This document shows, one piece after another, positions 1 to 6,252 of a stretch of DNA of 12,256 bases. Source of the stretch: Deltaproteobacteria bacterium UBA1386 (GTDB lineage Bacteria; Desulfobacterota; Syntrophorhabdia; Syntrophorhabdales; Syntrophorhabdaceae); assembly GCA_002305765.1 (NCBI GenBank), contig DBQU01000105.1, positions 1 to 12,256 on the forward strand, read 5' to 3'. The notes under the pieces were generated by a model. That model did no database searches. It was given only the letters and a program-made list of their open reading frames with translations, and was not told the DNA's origin. The position numbers were made by a program, and so were the translations under genes. The stretch's first letter is position 1. Every line of letters starts with the position of its first letter.

Positions 1-18
1 CAACGCAACTATTGACTA

Positions 19-321
19 GTGCACACCTCCTCCACCGGGTCTATGATGCCGATAATTGAAAATTTGGATGCTGTCCTGCGTGTCTTGACGCCCGAGAACA
101 GACGTTTACTCGCCTTGATATATCAGGAAAGGCCTCGAAGCGTGCGTGCCCTGAGCGAGCTATCAGGCATGGCACAGCCAAATGTCTCACGGGCTCTATC
201 CAATCTCAGCAAGGCTGGCCTTGTGAAGTTGGTGGGTGGAAAGCCAAAGCGTCCAGAACTTGTGACAGACATCGTTATTATCGACATCACCGGAACCAAC
301 CACTATGCAGGTGCGGAGTGA
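19..321 (+). CDS. Small winged-helix DNA-binding protein (HVO_A0114-like, probable antitoxin or regulator)
   Basis: A 100-residue protein that is almost entirely one winged helix-turn-helix domain (about residues 15-90): an LDAVLRVLTPENRRLLALI helix, a recognition-helix stretch SGMAQPNVSRALSNLSKAGLV, and a wing running into VTDIVIIDI. This is the layout of small HVO_A0114/MarR-like regulators that often act as the DNA-binding partner of a toxin. The GTG start at 19 overlaps a possible upstream stop (TAG 17-19), so translation may be coupled to a gene outside the window. ATG 43 or 46 are alternative starts, and no Shine-Dalgarno precedes any of the three. The partner gene cannot be seen, so the TA role is inference; the DNA-binding fold is fairly sure. 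Confidence 0.72.
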   Translation: MHTSSTGSMMPIIENLDAVLRVLTPENRRLLALIYQERPRSVRALSELSGMAQPNVSRALSNLSKAGLVKLVGGKPKRPELVTDIVIIDITGTNHYAGAE

Positions 322-446
322 CCCGCCACCCGTTCATTGTACCACTTCCAAAGTTAGTTTCTCAATCAAATGGTCCAGTCCCTGGGGCGGATCGTGGCGA
401 TCGAGGATTCCCAGGAATTCGAAACAGGCTCTGGTGCTCATGACAC

Positions 447-474
447 TTGACATGTACGCAATTACGTATATACT
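447..474 (+). promoter_or_regulatory. Promoter with palindromic operator in the spacer (RHH-PIN operon)
   Basis: TTGACA (447-452), a 16-base spacer and TATACT (469-474) form a near-consensus sigma70 promoter about 30 bases before the antitoxin start. The spacer holds a 14-base imperfect palindrome, TACGCAATTACGTA (455-468, 12 of 14 symmetric). A ribbon-helix-helix dimer bound there would block RNA polymerase, as in typical autoregulated TA operons. The promoter is read directly; the operator role is inferred. Confidence 0.75.
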
Positions 475-505
475 TAACAAGTAACTCTGGCCAGCGGAGG
501 TGTTT

Positions 506-889
506 ATGCTTAAAGCTTACACATTGAATCTGGATGACTCCCTGATGATGGCGGCGAAATCGAAGGCCTTGCAGGATAGGACGTCTGTCAGTGAGATGGT
601 AAGGCGTCTTCTGTCTGAGTACCTGGGCCTCAGCGACCGGACGGCCGATAACACACCTCATGAAAAAGAGATTATTGAAATTCTTGAGAGATACTCCTCG
701 GGTCAGCTCAAGAGGTCCGAGGCGATGCGGGCAATCGGTCTTGACCCGGTGGAACTCGAGGCCTTTACGTCCCTGATGAGTGAATACGGAATGTCATGGC
801 CGGAGGTCGATCGTGAGCGAGCAAAAAAGGAAGGCGAATACGTTGCGCGGGCCATCGCCTTCAACTCGGGAGAGATCGATGAGTATTAA
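506..889 (+). CDS. Antitoxin with N-terminal ribbon-helix-helix region and UPF0175-like C-terminal part
   Basis: A 127-residue protein. The start is set at ATG 506 because GGAGG at 496-500 is well placed; the in-frame GTG at 500 sits on that Shine-Dalgarno. Residues 1-40 (LKAYTLNLDDSLMMAAKSKA, then TSVSEMVRRLLSEYLGL) show the strand-helix-helix pattern of ribbon-helix-helix DNA-binding antitoxins. The C-terminal half contains SSGQLKRSEAMRAIGLDPVELEAFTSLMSEYGMSWPEV in register, which resembles the helix-turn-helix region of UPF0175-type antitoxins paired with PIN toxins. The gene overlaps the following PIN gene by 11 bases, so the two are translationally coupled. It is expected to neutralise the PIN toxin and repress the promoter at 447-474. 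The family name is my best reading; the antitoxin role is well supported by context. Confidence 0.8.
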   Translation: MLKAYTLNLDDSLMMAAKSKALQDRTSVSEMVRRLLSEYLGLSDRTADNTPHEKEIIEILERYSSGQLKRSEAMRAIGLDPVELEAFTSLMSEYGMSWPEVDRERAKKEGEYVARAIAFNSGEIDEY

Positions 890-1490
890 GAGGGAGAAGG
901 TCAAGCTGCTTATACCGGACGCCTCCCCGCTTATCAGCCTCGCTCACGGGGGAGAGGATTGCCTTGAACTGATCTTTAAGGCAAAACTCCCTGTCGTCAT
1001 GACGGACCAGGTGCTTTTTGAAGCCACCTACAGGAAGGATGAGTTTCAAGACGCAGCTGTTATTGACAAATGGTACCGGAAACACAGGACGAGGATTAAG
1101 GTCGTTGCGACAAAGATAGGCGAAGCAAGGAGAGCGCTGGAGTCCGTCGGGAAGTATGATCACAAGAAGTTTGCCGATCAGGGAGAAGAGTCAGTACTGC
1201 AGGCGATCAAATCGAAGCAACTGGAGCCCGGGCCGTATCTGTTTCTTTTCGAAGACGAGCAGACAGCGGACCCTTCCTTTTTTGGCGTCTATCCGGTTCA
1301 TGTTGTATCTACCTACGGGTTCCTGGTTGGTCTGGAACGGGCCCATGTCATACCCTCGGCGGACAAAATCCTTGAACGCATACGATCGGGTGGCCGGCAC
1401 AGCCTTAAGGCCGACATTATTGACCGGCCGACCAGGAAAGTCCGAGATCCCGGAGAAGAATCGGAATGGGTCCCGACGTCACCAGGATAA
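879..1490 (+). CDS. PIN-domain toxin (predicted ribonuclease)
   Basis: A 203-residue protein starting at ATG 879 inside the end of the antitoxin gene; a longer in-frame start at 780 would lie wholly within the antitoxin and is rejected. PIN-domain acidic residues are visible: D14 in LLIPDASPLISLA, E48 in TDQVLFEAT, E103/E104 in DQGEESVLQAI, and D126/D131 in LFEDEQTADP. PIN toxins are Mg2+-dependent endoribonucleases that usually cut tRNA or mRNA and are held in check by the upstream antitoxin. The C-terminal 40 residues are charged and probably disordered. The protein is longer than minimal VapC toxins (about 130-140 residues), in line with the larger PIN proteins that pair with UPF0175-like antitoxins. 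The four acidic positions appear intact, so the toxin may be active. Confidence 0.83.
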   Translation: MSIKREKVKLLIPDASPLISLAHGGEDCLELIFKAKLPVVMTDQVLFEATYRKDEFQDAAVIDKWYRKHRTRIKVVATKIGEARRALESVGKYDHKKFADQGEESVLQAIKSKQLEPGPYLFLFEDEQTADPSFFGVYPVHVVSTYGFLVGLERAHVIPSADKILERIRSGGRHSLKADIIDRPTRKVRDPGEESEWVPTSPG

Positions 1491-1500
1491 CGGAGGGGCA

Positions 1501-1830
1501 ATGTCGTTCCCAAGCATGGAAGAGATTCTTGCCGCAAAGAAGCGTGCACGCGACCGGCTCAGAAACCTTCCTTTCGAGGAGAAGATAAAGATCGTGGAAG
1601 AGATGAACAAGTTCCTGGCGCCGCTTCATGCGAGGCTCGACAAAGACAATTGGGACATGCCGCGACGGGCCCTTGTGAGAGGCGTTCGGCGGCACAGGTC
1701 GGAACTCTGGGGCAAAAAGTGGTGCTATCTCTTCCCCGAAACGGGGAAGAAGTTCCACTTCAACACGAAAGAAGAGGGAGATGCGATCCTGGACAGAGAG
1801 TTAAAAGACGGAGGTCTTCTTGCCACATGA
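1501..1830 (+). CDS. Small hypothetical protein, third gene of the PIN operon
   Basis: A 109-residue protein not recognised beyond its context. ATG 1501 lies 10 bases after the PIN stop with GGAGG just upstream, so it belongs to the same transcript. The first 50 residues (PSMEEILAAKKRARDRL, then LPFEEKIKIVEEMNKFLAPL) are predicted helical and resemble the short EEILA-KK-R-L-LPFEEK segment found at the ends of small nucleotidyltransferase or antitoxin-like proteins. The second half is basic (RRALVRGVRRHRSELWGKKW) and could bind nucleic acid. Its stop codon (1828-1830) overlaps the start of an ATPase vestige. The C-terminus may be a chimeric product of the rearrangement that created the vestige, so the natural end of the protein is uncertain. 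Confidence 0.6.
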   Translation: MSFPSMEEILAAKKRARDRLRNLPFEEKIKIVEEMNKFLAPLHARLDKDNWDMPRRALVRGVRRHRSELWGKKWCYLFPETGKKFHFNTKEEGDAILDRELKDGGLLAT

Positions 1831-1912
1831 AGACGACCAAGAATGCGAGGGACGCCGAGCCTGTCGCGCTTAAGGACCTCCACTTCCCGTGGTAGCGCAT
1901 CTTGAACAGCAC
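1827..1912 (+). pseudogene. Vestigial N-terminus of a DUF4143-type ATPase
   Basis: A 22-codon frame from ATG 1827 reads RDAEPVALKDLHFP before a stop at 1893-1895. The intact ATPase further on reads RDAEPVVLKDLRNFP, and the DNA is also similar: about 28 of 31 bases match between 1850-1880 and 3111-3141, then small deletions break the frame at the point leading to Walker A. Weaker similarity continues to about 1912. The rest of the gene is missing. This is a second, decayed copy of a related ATPase gene and shows past duplication or repeated insertion at this locus. Confidence 0.6.
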
Positions 1913-1930
1913 TCCGGTGCTATGTATAAT
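1902..1930 (+). promoter_or_regulatory. Promoter of the Fic gene
   Basis: TTGAAC (1902-1907), 17 bases, TATAAT (1925-1930) is a strong sigma70 promoter about 34 bases before the Fic start. The -10 box lies in an imperfect palindrome, CTATGTATAATGTATAG (1920-1936), which may be an operator. The -35 box falls in the tail of the ATPase vestige. Confidence 0.7.
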
Positions 1931-1963
1931 GTATAGGCTTCTCAAATCACCGGATCGGAAAAC

Positions 1964-2719
1964 ATGGCCAGGAATGTGAACGACATGATCAAGGATCTCG
2001 GATTCACGTACAACCCGAACGATCTCAGCATTGAGCTCCCAGAACCTGACAGGGACCGGGCGATCTTCAGGGTCCAGAAACTGTTCCCTGAGTTCGTGTG
2101 GGACACAACCGCCTTGGAAGGCAACCCGTTCACGTTTCCCGAGGTGAAAACACTGCTGGAAGGTGTCACCGTGGGCGGACACAGGATCGAGGACGAAGCT
2201 CAGGTTCTGAACCAGGCAAGGAGCTGGAAGCGACTCGTGGAAATGGTCAGGGACGGCAGTTTCTCGGTGGACAAGGCGACATTCTGCACACTCAACGGTA
2301 TCGTCGCCCGGGAAGAGGCCCTTGAATGGGGCACCTTCCGTAACGGTCAGGTCGGTATTGCCGGCACGAGCTTCAAACCGCCCGCCCACCAGGAACTGGA
2401 CTCTCTCTTCGAACGAGGAACGGCGATCGTCAACGGGATATCCAATCCGGTTGAAAAAGGCATGGTCTTCTACCTGTTCGGCGCCCTCAACCAGTTCTTC
2501 TACGACGGTAACAAACGCACATCGAGGCTAATGATGAACGGGGTGCTGCTGATGAATGGCCATGACGCCATCAGCGTACCGGCTCGCCAGCGCCTCGAGT
2601 ACAACGAGAAGATGATACGCTTCTACGACACGCTCGATGGAACGGAGATGATGTCATTTCTGCTCGATTGTTCAACACTCAGGTCCCCGGCACCGAACTC
2701 CACGCTCACCCAGGGATAA
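1964..2719 (+). CDS. Fic-domain protein with Gln in place of the catalytic His
   Basis: A 251-residue Fic protein. Fic enzymes normally transfer AMP (or other nucleotides) from ATP to hydroxyl groups of target proteins. The active-site loop QFFYDGNKRTSR (177-188) keeps the Asp-Gly-Asn and both Arg residues, but the position of the attacking His (HxFx(D/E)GN(G/K)R) is Gln 177, codon CAG. An N-terminal autoinhibitory motif (S/T)xxxE(G/N) is present as TTALEGN (48-54), so this is a class II, self-inhibited type. The flap that positions the target, GTFRNGQVGIAG (123-134), is intact. ATG 1964 has only a weak Shine-Dalgarno. The stop is 12 bases before the next small gene. I recall other Fic-family members with QFFxDGNKRTxRLMMNG, so the Gln may be a subfamily trait with altered chemistry rather than a fresh mutation. 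Confidence 0.93.
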   Translation: MARNVNDMIKDLGFTYNPNDLSIELPEPDRDRAIFRVQKLFPEFVWDTTALEGNPFTFPEVKTLLEGVTVGGHRIEDEAQVLNQARSWKRLVEMVRDGSFSVDKATFCTLNGIVAREEALEWGTFRNGQVGIAGTSFKPPAHQELDSLFERGTAIVNGISNPVEKGMVFYLFGALNQFFYDGNKRTSRLMMNGVLLMNGHDAISVPARQRLEYNEKMIRFYDTLDGTEMMSFLLDCSTLRSPAPNSTLTQG

Positions 2720-2731
2720 GGAAGGTATTTC

Positions 2732-2965
2732 ATGTCCACCCCCATCAAAGAAACCCCGATCCTCCGCGGCAAAGATGCCAGGAGGTTCACAGAGAAGATC
2801 ACCAGGAACGAGCAGGAGCCGGCCCCGCGGGAAGAGTATGACAAGCTGATGGCGAATTACCGGAAGGTGAAGACCGACAAGCCCCTTGCCGCATTCGCCG
2901 AAGGCCGGGAGAAGACCTTCGGGGCCGGAGAAGCTCTGACGCATGAGGAGGACGTGTGGAGCTGA
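2732..2965 (+). CDS. Small antitoxin-like protein, partner of a truncated ParE/RelE toxin
   Basis: A 77-residue charged protein with GGAAGG upstream of ATG 2732, 12 bases after the Fic gene. The N-terminus has the short motif ETPILRGKDARRFTEKI (7-23), and the central part has EEYDKLMANYRKVK. The same TP-(I/V)-L-x-GK-(D/E)-A-x-x-F pattern begins the antitoxin-like gene at 8988-9152, which precedes a GNAT toxin. Immediately after its stop lies the first part of a ParE/RelE-type toxin, so this was most probably the antitoxin of that pair. It could instead now serve the adjacent Fic protein as a small inhibitor, although the Fic protein already carries its own inhibitory helix. No known domain was recognised; the role is inferred from position. 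Confidence 0.72.
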   Translation: MSTPIKETPILRGKDARRFTEKITRNEQEPAPREEYDKLMANYRKVKTDKPLAAFAEGREKTFGAGEALTHEEDVWS

Positions 2966-2966
2966 C

Positions 2967-3047
2967 GTGCCGTACACGCTCAGGTACCATCCATCCGTAA
3001 AGACCGAGGACCTGCCGAAGCTCGACAAACGGACAGCAGGATCGTAG
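2967..3047 (+). pseudogene. ParE/RelE-family toxin truncated after 26 codons
   Basis: A GTG start at 2967, one base after the antitoxin stop, opens a 26-codon frame beginning VPYTLRYHPSVKTEDLPKLD and ending at TAG 3045-3047. The (M/V)PYxLRYHPxVKxxDLPxLDKxT pattern is the first strand and helix of ParE/RelE toxins, which are about 85-95 residues long. The remaining two thirds, including the catalytic or gyrase-binding strands, is absent, and the next gene's operator begins 16 bases later. The toxin is dead while its antitoxin gene survives. Confidence 0.65.
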
Positions 3048-3054
3048 AATCTCC

Positions 3055-3095
3055 TTGCAATCATGCATTATAGAAGTTACACTTCTAATATGCAT
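3055..3095 (+). promoter_or_regulatory. Palindromic operator/promoter region of the DUF4143 ATPase gene
   Basis: The arms ATGCATTATAGAAG (3063-3076) and CTTCTAATATGCAT (3082-3095) are inverted copies matching at 12 of 14 positions. TTGCAA (3055-3060), 17 bases, TACACT (3078-3083) is a weak promoter candidate that would start transcription near 3090. The palindrome covers one candidate start codon and the -10 region, so it is probably an autoregulatory site. Confidence 0.5.
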
Positions 3096-4256
3096 GGTTA
3101 TGTGAAAAGAGATGCCGAACCTGTCGTGCTTAAGGACCTCCGCAACTTCCCCGTGGTCGCCATCCTCGGTCCCCGCCAATGCGGTAAGTCCACACTGGTA
3201 AAAGCGATGAAGGGCAGGATCGGCGCCTTAATCTACCTCGACCTCGAAAGCCCGTCAGACCTTCGCAAACTGAGCGATCCCGAACTTTTCTTCCAGGCGA
3301 ACAAGGATACCACCATATGCCTCGACGAGATTCAGCTGAGACCCGAGCTATTCCCGGTGCTCAGGAGTATTGTTGACCGTTCGGGAAGAAAGGGGCAGGC
3401 CCTCATACTGGGGTCCGCGTCCAGAAACCTCATCCGTCAGGGTTCTGAATCCCTTGCGGGGAGAATATCCTTCATCGAATTGACGCCCTTCGTGACATCA
3501 GAGGTCGCCGGCCTGCCCGGCTATGATCTGTTGGTGCACTGGTTCCGGGGAGGATACCCGGAGAGCTTCCTGGCCGATGACGACGATGCGAGCAACCGGT
3601 GGAGACAGAACTTCCTGCGCACCTTCATTGAACGGGACATTCCCCAGTTGGGGATCCGCATAACGGCACGGAACCTCAGAAGGCTCATCACGATGCTGGC
3701 GCACAGCCAGGGACAGCTCCTCAACAGTTCAAAACTCGCAGCGTCTCTCGGTGTGTCCTACCACACCGTCCGTGACTACATAGATCTCTTCGAGCAGGCT
3801 TATGTCGTGCGAGCGCTCCCGCCTCATGAAGGCAACCTCAAGAAAAGGACCATCAAATCCCCAAAAGTCTATATCAGGGATTCGGGGCTGCTCCACTCTC
3901 TTCTGGAGATCGGAAGCTTTAATGACCTTCTCGGTCATCCGGTCTTCGGGGCCTCGTGGGAAGCTTTCGGCATCGAAATGATCCTTTCCGAGCTGCCGGA
4001 CTGGCAAGGGTCTTTCTACCGGGCATCCACGGGGAGCGAGATCGACCTGCTTCTCGCGAAGGGGAAGAAGAGGATCGCCGTCGAGCTTAAATCCTCCCGG
4101 GCCCCGAACGTCACCCGCGGTTTCTGGAATGCCCTCGATGACCTGGACGTAACAGAGGGCTGGATTGTGGCGCCCGTGGATGAACCATATTTCATAAAAG
4201 AAAAAGTGCGGGTCGGAGGGATACTTGACCTGGTCCGGCACGTGAAGACAGTTTGA
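3090..4256 (+). CDS. AAA_14/DUF4143 ATP-binding protein
   Basis: A P-loop ATPase of the widespread AAA_14-DUF4143 family, about 388 residues from ATG 3090 and typical in length. ATG 3063 is an alternative but lies inside the palindrome, and neither start has a Shine-Dalgarno. Counting from 3063: Walker A GPRQCGKST (36-44), Walker B TTICLDEIQ (83-91), sensor-like LGSAS (116-120), a helix-turn-helix stretch SSKLAASLGVSYHTVRDYI (222-240), and a C-terminal region SEIDLLL...AVELKSS (325-345) with the D/ExK spacing of PD-(D/E)xK nuclease-like folds. The cellular role of the family is poorly known; genes are often single, mobile and near TA loci, which suggests a selfish or defensive function. It stands alone here, with a vestige of a close relative at 1827-1912. 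Confidence 0.9.
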   Translation: MHGYVKRDAEPVVLKDLRNFPVVAILGPRQCGKSTLVKAMKGRIGALIYLDLESPSDLRKLSDPELFFQANKDTTICLDEIQLRPELFPVLRSIVDRSGRKGQALILGSASRNLIRQGSESLAGRISFIELTPFVTSEVAGLPGYDLLVHWFRGGYPESFLADDDDASNRWRQNFLRTFIERDIPQLGIRITARNLRRLITMLAHSQGQLLNSSKLAASLGVSYHTVRDYIDLFEQAYVVRALPPHEGNLKKRTIKSPKVYIRDSGLLHSLLEIGSFNDLLGHPVFGASWEAFGIEMILSELPDWQGSFYRASTGSEIDLLLAKGKKRIAVELKSSRAPNVTRGFWNALDDLDVTEGWIVAPVDEPYFIKEKVRVGGILDLVRHVKTV

Positions 4257-4581
4257 CGCCAGCCGGGACCCGGAGTACTCGCCAAGAGGAGAACGCCCAT
4301 GTCCACCGTTGCAAAGTCAGGCGCCCAACGGGCGGGAGACCACTCTCTTTAATTCCCGTTCACCCTGAACAAAACACTTGAAACATCATCCGCGACGGTA
4401 GTATAACAAGATCATACATCAGACACTCACCTTTGGTATTCCACCATGCTGCCCGGACAGAAAGTCTTTTGCAGGTATGCCCCGAAGGGGTTAAGGGGCG
4501 CGCCCCCAGAGCTCATCAAAAATGCTTGGGAGATATGAAGAAAATTCACGGTATCGAAGAGGCTCGGGAACACCTGGACCG
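4257..4581 (+). other. Gene-free junction region with broken pieces
   Basis: About 325 bases without a convincing gene. It contains an AGAGGAGA Shine-Dalgarno followed by ATG 4299 and only 17 codons (stop 4350-4352), which looks like the 5' stub of a lost gene. A promoter-like pair follows: TTGAAA (4378-4383), 18 bases, TATAAC (4402-4407). Two GC-rich hairpins come next: CCCCGAAGGGG (4480-4490) and the 12-base palindrome GGGGCGCGCCCC (4495-4506). A second stub, GGGAG then ATG 4535 reading MKKIHGIEEAREHLDR, runs out of frame into the Rhs fragment. It reads as a rearrangement scar in which promoters and starts have lost their genes. Confidence 0.5.
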
Positions 4582-5328
4582 CTGCCGGAGCACGTCTACC
4601 TCTCCGACATGCCCCTTGCCATGGTGCAGCCCACGGATACGGTGTACTACTACCACACCGACCACATCAACACCCCCAGGGTCATGACCAACTCCGCCGG
4701 CACCGTCGCCTGGCAGGCCGCCTACCACGGCTTCGGACACGCGGAGGTCGATGTCTCCTCCACCATAACGAATAACCTCAGGTTCCCCGGACAGTACTTC
4801 GATGCAGAGACGAACCTCCACTACAACTGGAACCGGTACTACGACCCCAGGACAGGAAGGTACCTCACCCCTGACCCGATAGGGCTGGAGGGAGGGATAG
4901 ATCCGTATGTTTACACGGAGAATGACCCTGTGAACCTGGTGGATAGGGAAGGGCTGGAGGTAGAAATTGGGCTGAGGAAGTTTCACCCGATCGAGGTTCC
5001 CTACGCCTTTCACTGTTTTGTTAGGTTCAACAGGAGCAATTACGATACATCAAGCTTCGATAATGAGGGTGTCCATCCCGATCCGAATCCGGGCAAGGCC
5101 GTTTTTGTTCGAACCACGGGTCCCGAGAATGACAAATGTGTGAGAAATGAAATGCGCAAATGCAAGAAGGAAGACTGGTCCCTTATAGATTTCAACTGCT
5201 GTCATTGTGTATCGAACGCACTTTATAATTGTGGACTAAAGCCAGCCGGCAAAGGAAAATGGCCCAATTGGCCGTACGGAGCAGACAATCCACCGTACCA
5301 GCCCAGGTCCAAAGACAAAACCAGATAA
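4522..5328 (+). CDS. Orphan Rhs C-terminal tip with papain-like toxin domain
   Basis: An open frame of 268 codons whose Rhs similarity begins near residue 21 (LPEHVYLSDMPLAMV). Residues 43-146 are the end of the Rhs core: YYHTDHINTPRVMTNSAG, FPGQYFDAETNLHYN, NRYYDPRTGRYLTPDPIGL, then NDPVNLVDREGL, a variant of the DPxGL boundary motif. Full Rhs proteins exceed 1000 residues, so the N-terminus, shell and secretion parts are missing. The variable C-terminal toxin (about 147-268) has H164 (AFHCFVRF) and a Cys cluster NCCHCVSNAL (225-234); His-then-Cys order suggests a circularly permuted NlpC/P60 or LRAT-like papain fold, an amidase or peptidase. The toxin part is AT-richer than the core, as usual for exchanged tips. 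ATG 4522 has no Shine-Dalgarno, so it may be silent. Confidence 0.8.
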   Translation: MLGRYEENSRYRRGSGTPGPLPEHVYLSDMPLAMVQPTDTVYYYHTDHINTPRVMTNSAGTVAWQAAYHGFGHAEVDVSSTITNNLRFPGQYFDAETNLHYNWNRYYDPRTGRYLTPDPIGLEGGIDPYVYTENDPVNLVDREGLEVEIGLRKFHPIEVPYAFHCFVRFNRSNYDTSSFDNEGVHPDPNPGKAVFVRTTGPENDKCVRNEMRKCKKEDWSLIDFNCCHCVSNALYNCGLKPAGKGKWPNWPYGADNPPYQPRSKDKTR

Positions 5329-5351
5329 AGCATCACATCACAGGGGTAATA

Positions 5352-5588
5352 ATGAAGAGAACACGATTCTTTGGTGTCGGCGTATTAGCGATTATGGTTT
5401 TCGTAGCCAGCATATATTTCCAACGTTGGTTGGAGAGCACCGGGAGATCAGATTCTATCGGACTTTGGTACACAATTGTGTGCGCAGTAGTATACACGTT
5501 GATCATCTATTTGCTTGCAGGATTGGCAGTATTTGTTTGCACGACCGTTACACGAAGATATAACAGAAAGGGGAACAGAAACAAGTGA
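5352..5588 (+). CDS. Small two-helix membrane protein, putative Rhs immunity protein
   Basis: A 78-residue protein 23 bases after the Rhs tip, with ATG 5352 preceded by CAGGGG. Two hydrophobic helices are clear: about residues 8-24 (GVGVLAIMVFVASIYF) and 41-65 (TIVCAVVYTLIIYLLAGLAVFVC), with a basic tail RRYNRKGNRNK. The immunity gene of an Rhs or polymorphic toxin normally follows the tip directly, and a membrane location fits a toxin acting on the envelope. No family was recognised. Its stop overlaps the next frame's GTG (GTGA at 5585-5588). Base composition matches the AT-rich toxin tip, which supports co-transfer as one cassette. Confidence 0.65.
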   Translation: MKRTRFFGVGVLAIMVFVASIYFQRWLESTGRSDSIGLWYTIVCAVVYTLIIYLLAGLAVFVCTTVTRRYNRKGNRNK

Positions 5589-5760
5589 AAGCCAAGAACC
5601 GGATTCCTCGGGATAGTCTGTCGGAAACAGTCGGTCTGGAAGACCTGGCCAATGAAATAGCTAAGAAAATCGTCGATGCGTTTCGTAATAAGAAATGTTG
5701 GTATGCCAGTGCCGGTGGATCCACGAGCCCGACATTCGCTTTGGCATTCGGCAGGAAAGT
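5585..5760 (+). pseudogene. 5' fragment of an unidentified gene coupled to the immunity gene
   Basis: A GTG at 5585 overlaps the immunity stop, and the frame opens with KNRIPRDSLSETVGLEDLA followed by a helical NEIAKKIVDAFRNKK, which looks like real protein. From about residue 38 the composition changes, and by 5800 the TnpB coding sequence occupies another frame. I read it as the beginning of a third gene of the Rhs cassette, cut off by the TnpB-bearing element. The end point is approximate and the protein is not recognised. Confidence 0.28.
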
Positions 5761-6252
5761 GCGACGACAAGCCCCGCTCGAGAACGAGGCTCATCCGAGG
5801 GATTATCGACAATACGAAGGAGAGGTAAACCTGTATGTAGAGAAGGCGTGCAGACCGTGGTTGTTGGCGATATCCGGGACATTCGCCAGAACCTGGACTA
5901 CGGGAGAAAAGCGAACCAGAAGCTCCACCAGATGGTATCGGGAAGGATGCGCTGGTTCATCTCCTACAAAGCACAGCGCCTCAGGATGGTCGTGGAACTT
6001 CAGAACGAAGCATATACGAGCCAGGAATGCCCTGTCTGTGGCAGGAGACATAAGCCGTCAGGCAGGCGTTATGTATGTGCCTGTGGCTTCCGGTATCACA
6101 GGGATGGCGTCGGCGGGTTCAACATCCGCAAAAAGTATCTGGGCTCAGGCCCAGTAGTCGGCGATATGGCACCGCCCACGGGCATGAGATATGCTCCACA
6201 TGCCCGCGTAGCCCTGGACGAAACCCTGTTCAGGGAAGCCGCAGGGTTTTAA
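5695..6252 (+). pseudogene. tnpB: 5'-truncated TnpB (IS200/IS605 family RNA-guided nuclease)
   Basis: Only the C-terminal third of a TnpB (normally about 370-450 residues) is present; recognisable similarity starts near 5800. Visible parts, numbered from 5695: a RuvC-II strand VQTVVVGDIRDIRQ (52-65), the KANQKLHQM helix, the YTSQECPVCGRR zinc half-site (107-118), the second half-site CACGF (128-132), RuvC-III HRDGVGGFNI (135-144) with Asp 137, and the family tail MAPPTGMRYAPHAR (158-171). The N-terminal RNA-binding domain and RuvC-I Asp are missing, so it cannot be an active nuclease. The usual RuvC-II Glu (VVxED) is Gly here (VVVGD), as in TnpB branches with a relocated Glu; E106 before AYTSQ is one candidate. 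No companion TnpA is present. Confidence 0.85.

Noticed and set aside
334..441. Minus-strand 35-codon frame reading MSTRACFEFLGILDRHDPPQ
   Set aside because: Protein-like composition but no Shine-Dalgarno, no promoter and no recognised family; it may be a remnant, but the evidence is too thin to list.
780..878. Longer N-terminus for the PIN toxin from ATG 780
   Set aside because: It would lie wholly in the antitoxin's coding sequence; ATG 879 gives the normal overlap, and the PIN fold begins soon after it.
1760..2389. Long minus-strand frame opposite the Fic gene
   Set aside because: Shadow of the Fic coding strand, Cys/His/Arg-rich composition and no motif.
4016..4306. Minus-strand frame at the ATPase 3' end
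   Set aside because: Antisense shadow of the ATPase coding sequence without its own signals.
4495..4506. GGGGCGCGCCCC palindrome considered as a terminator or attachment site
   Set aside because: No T-run, no integrase gene nearby and no second copy in the window.
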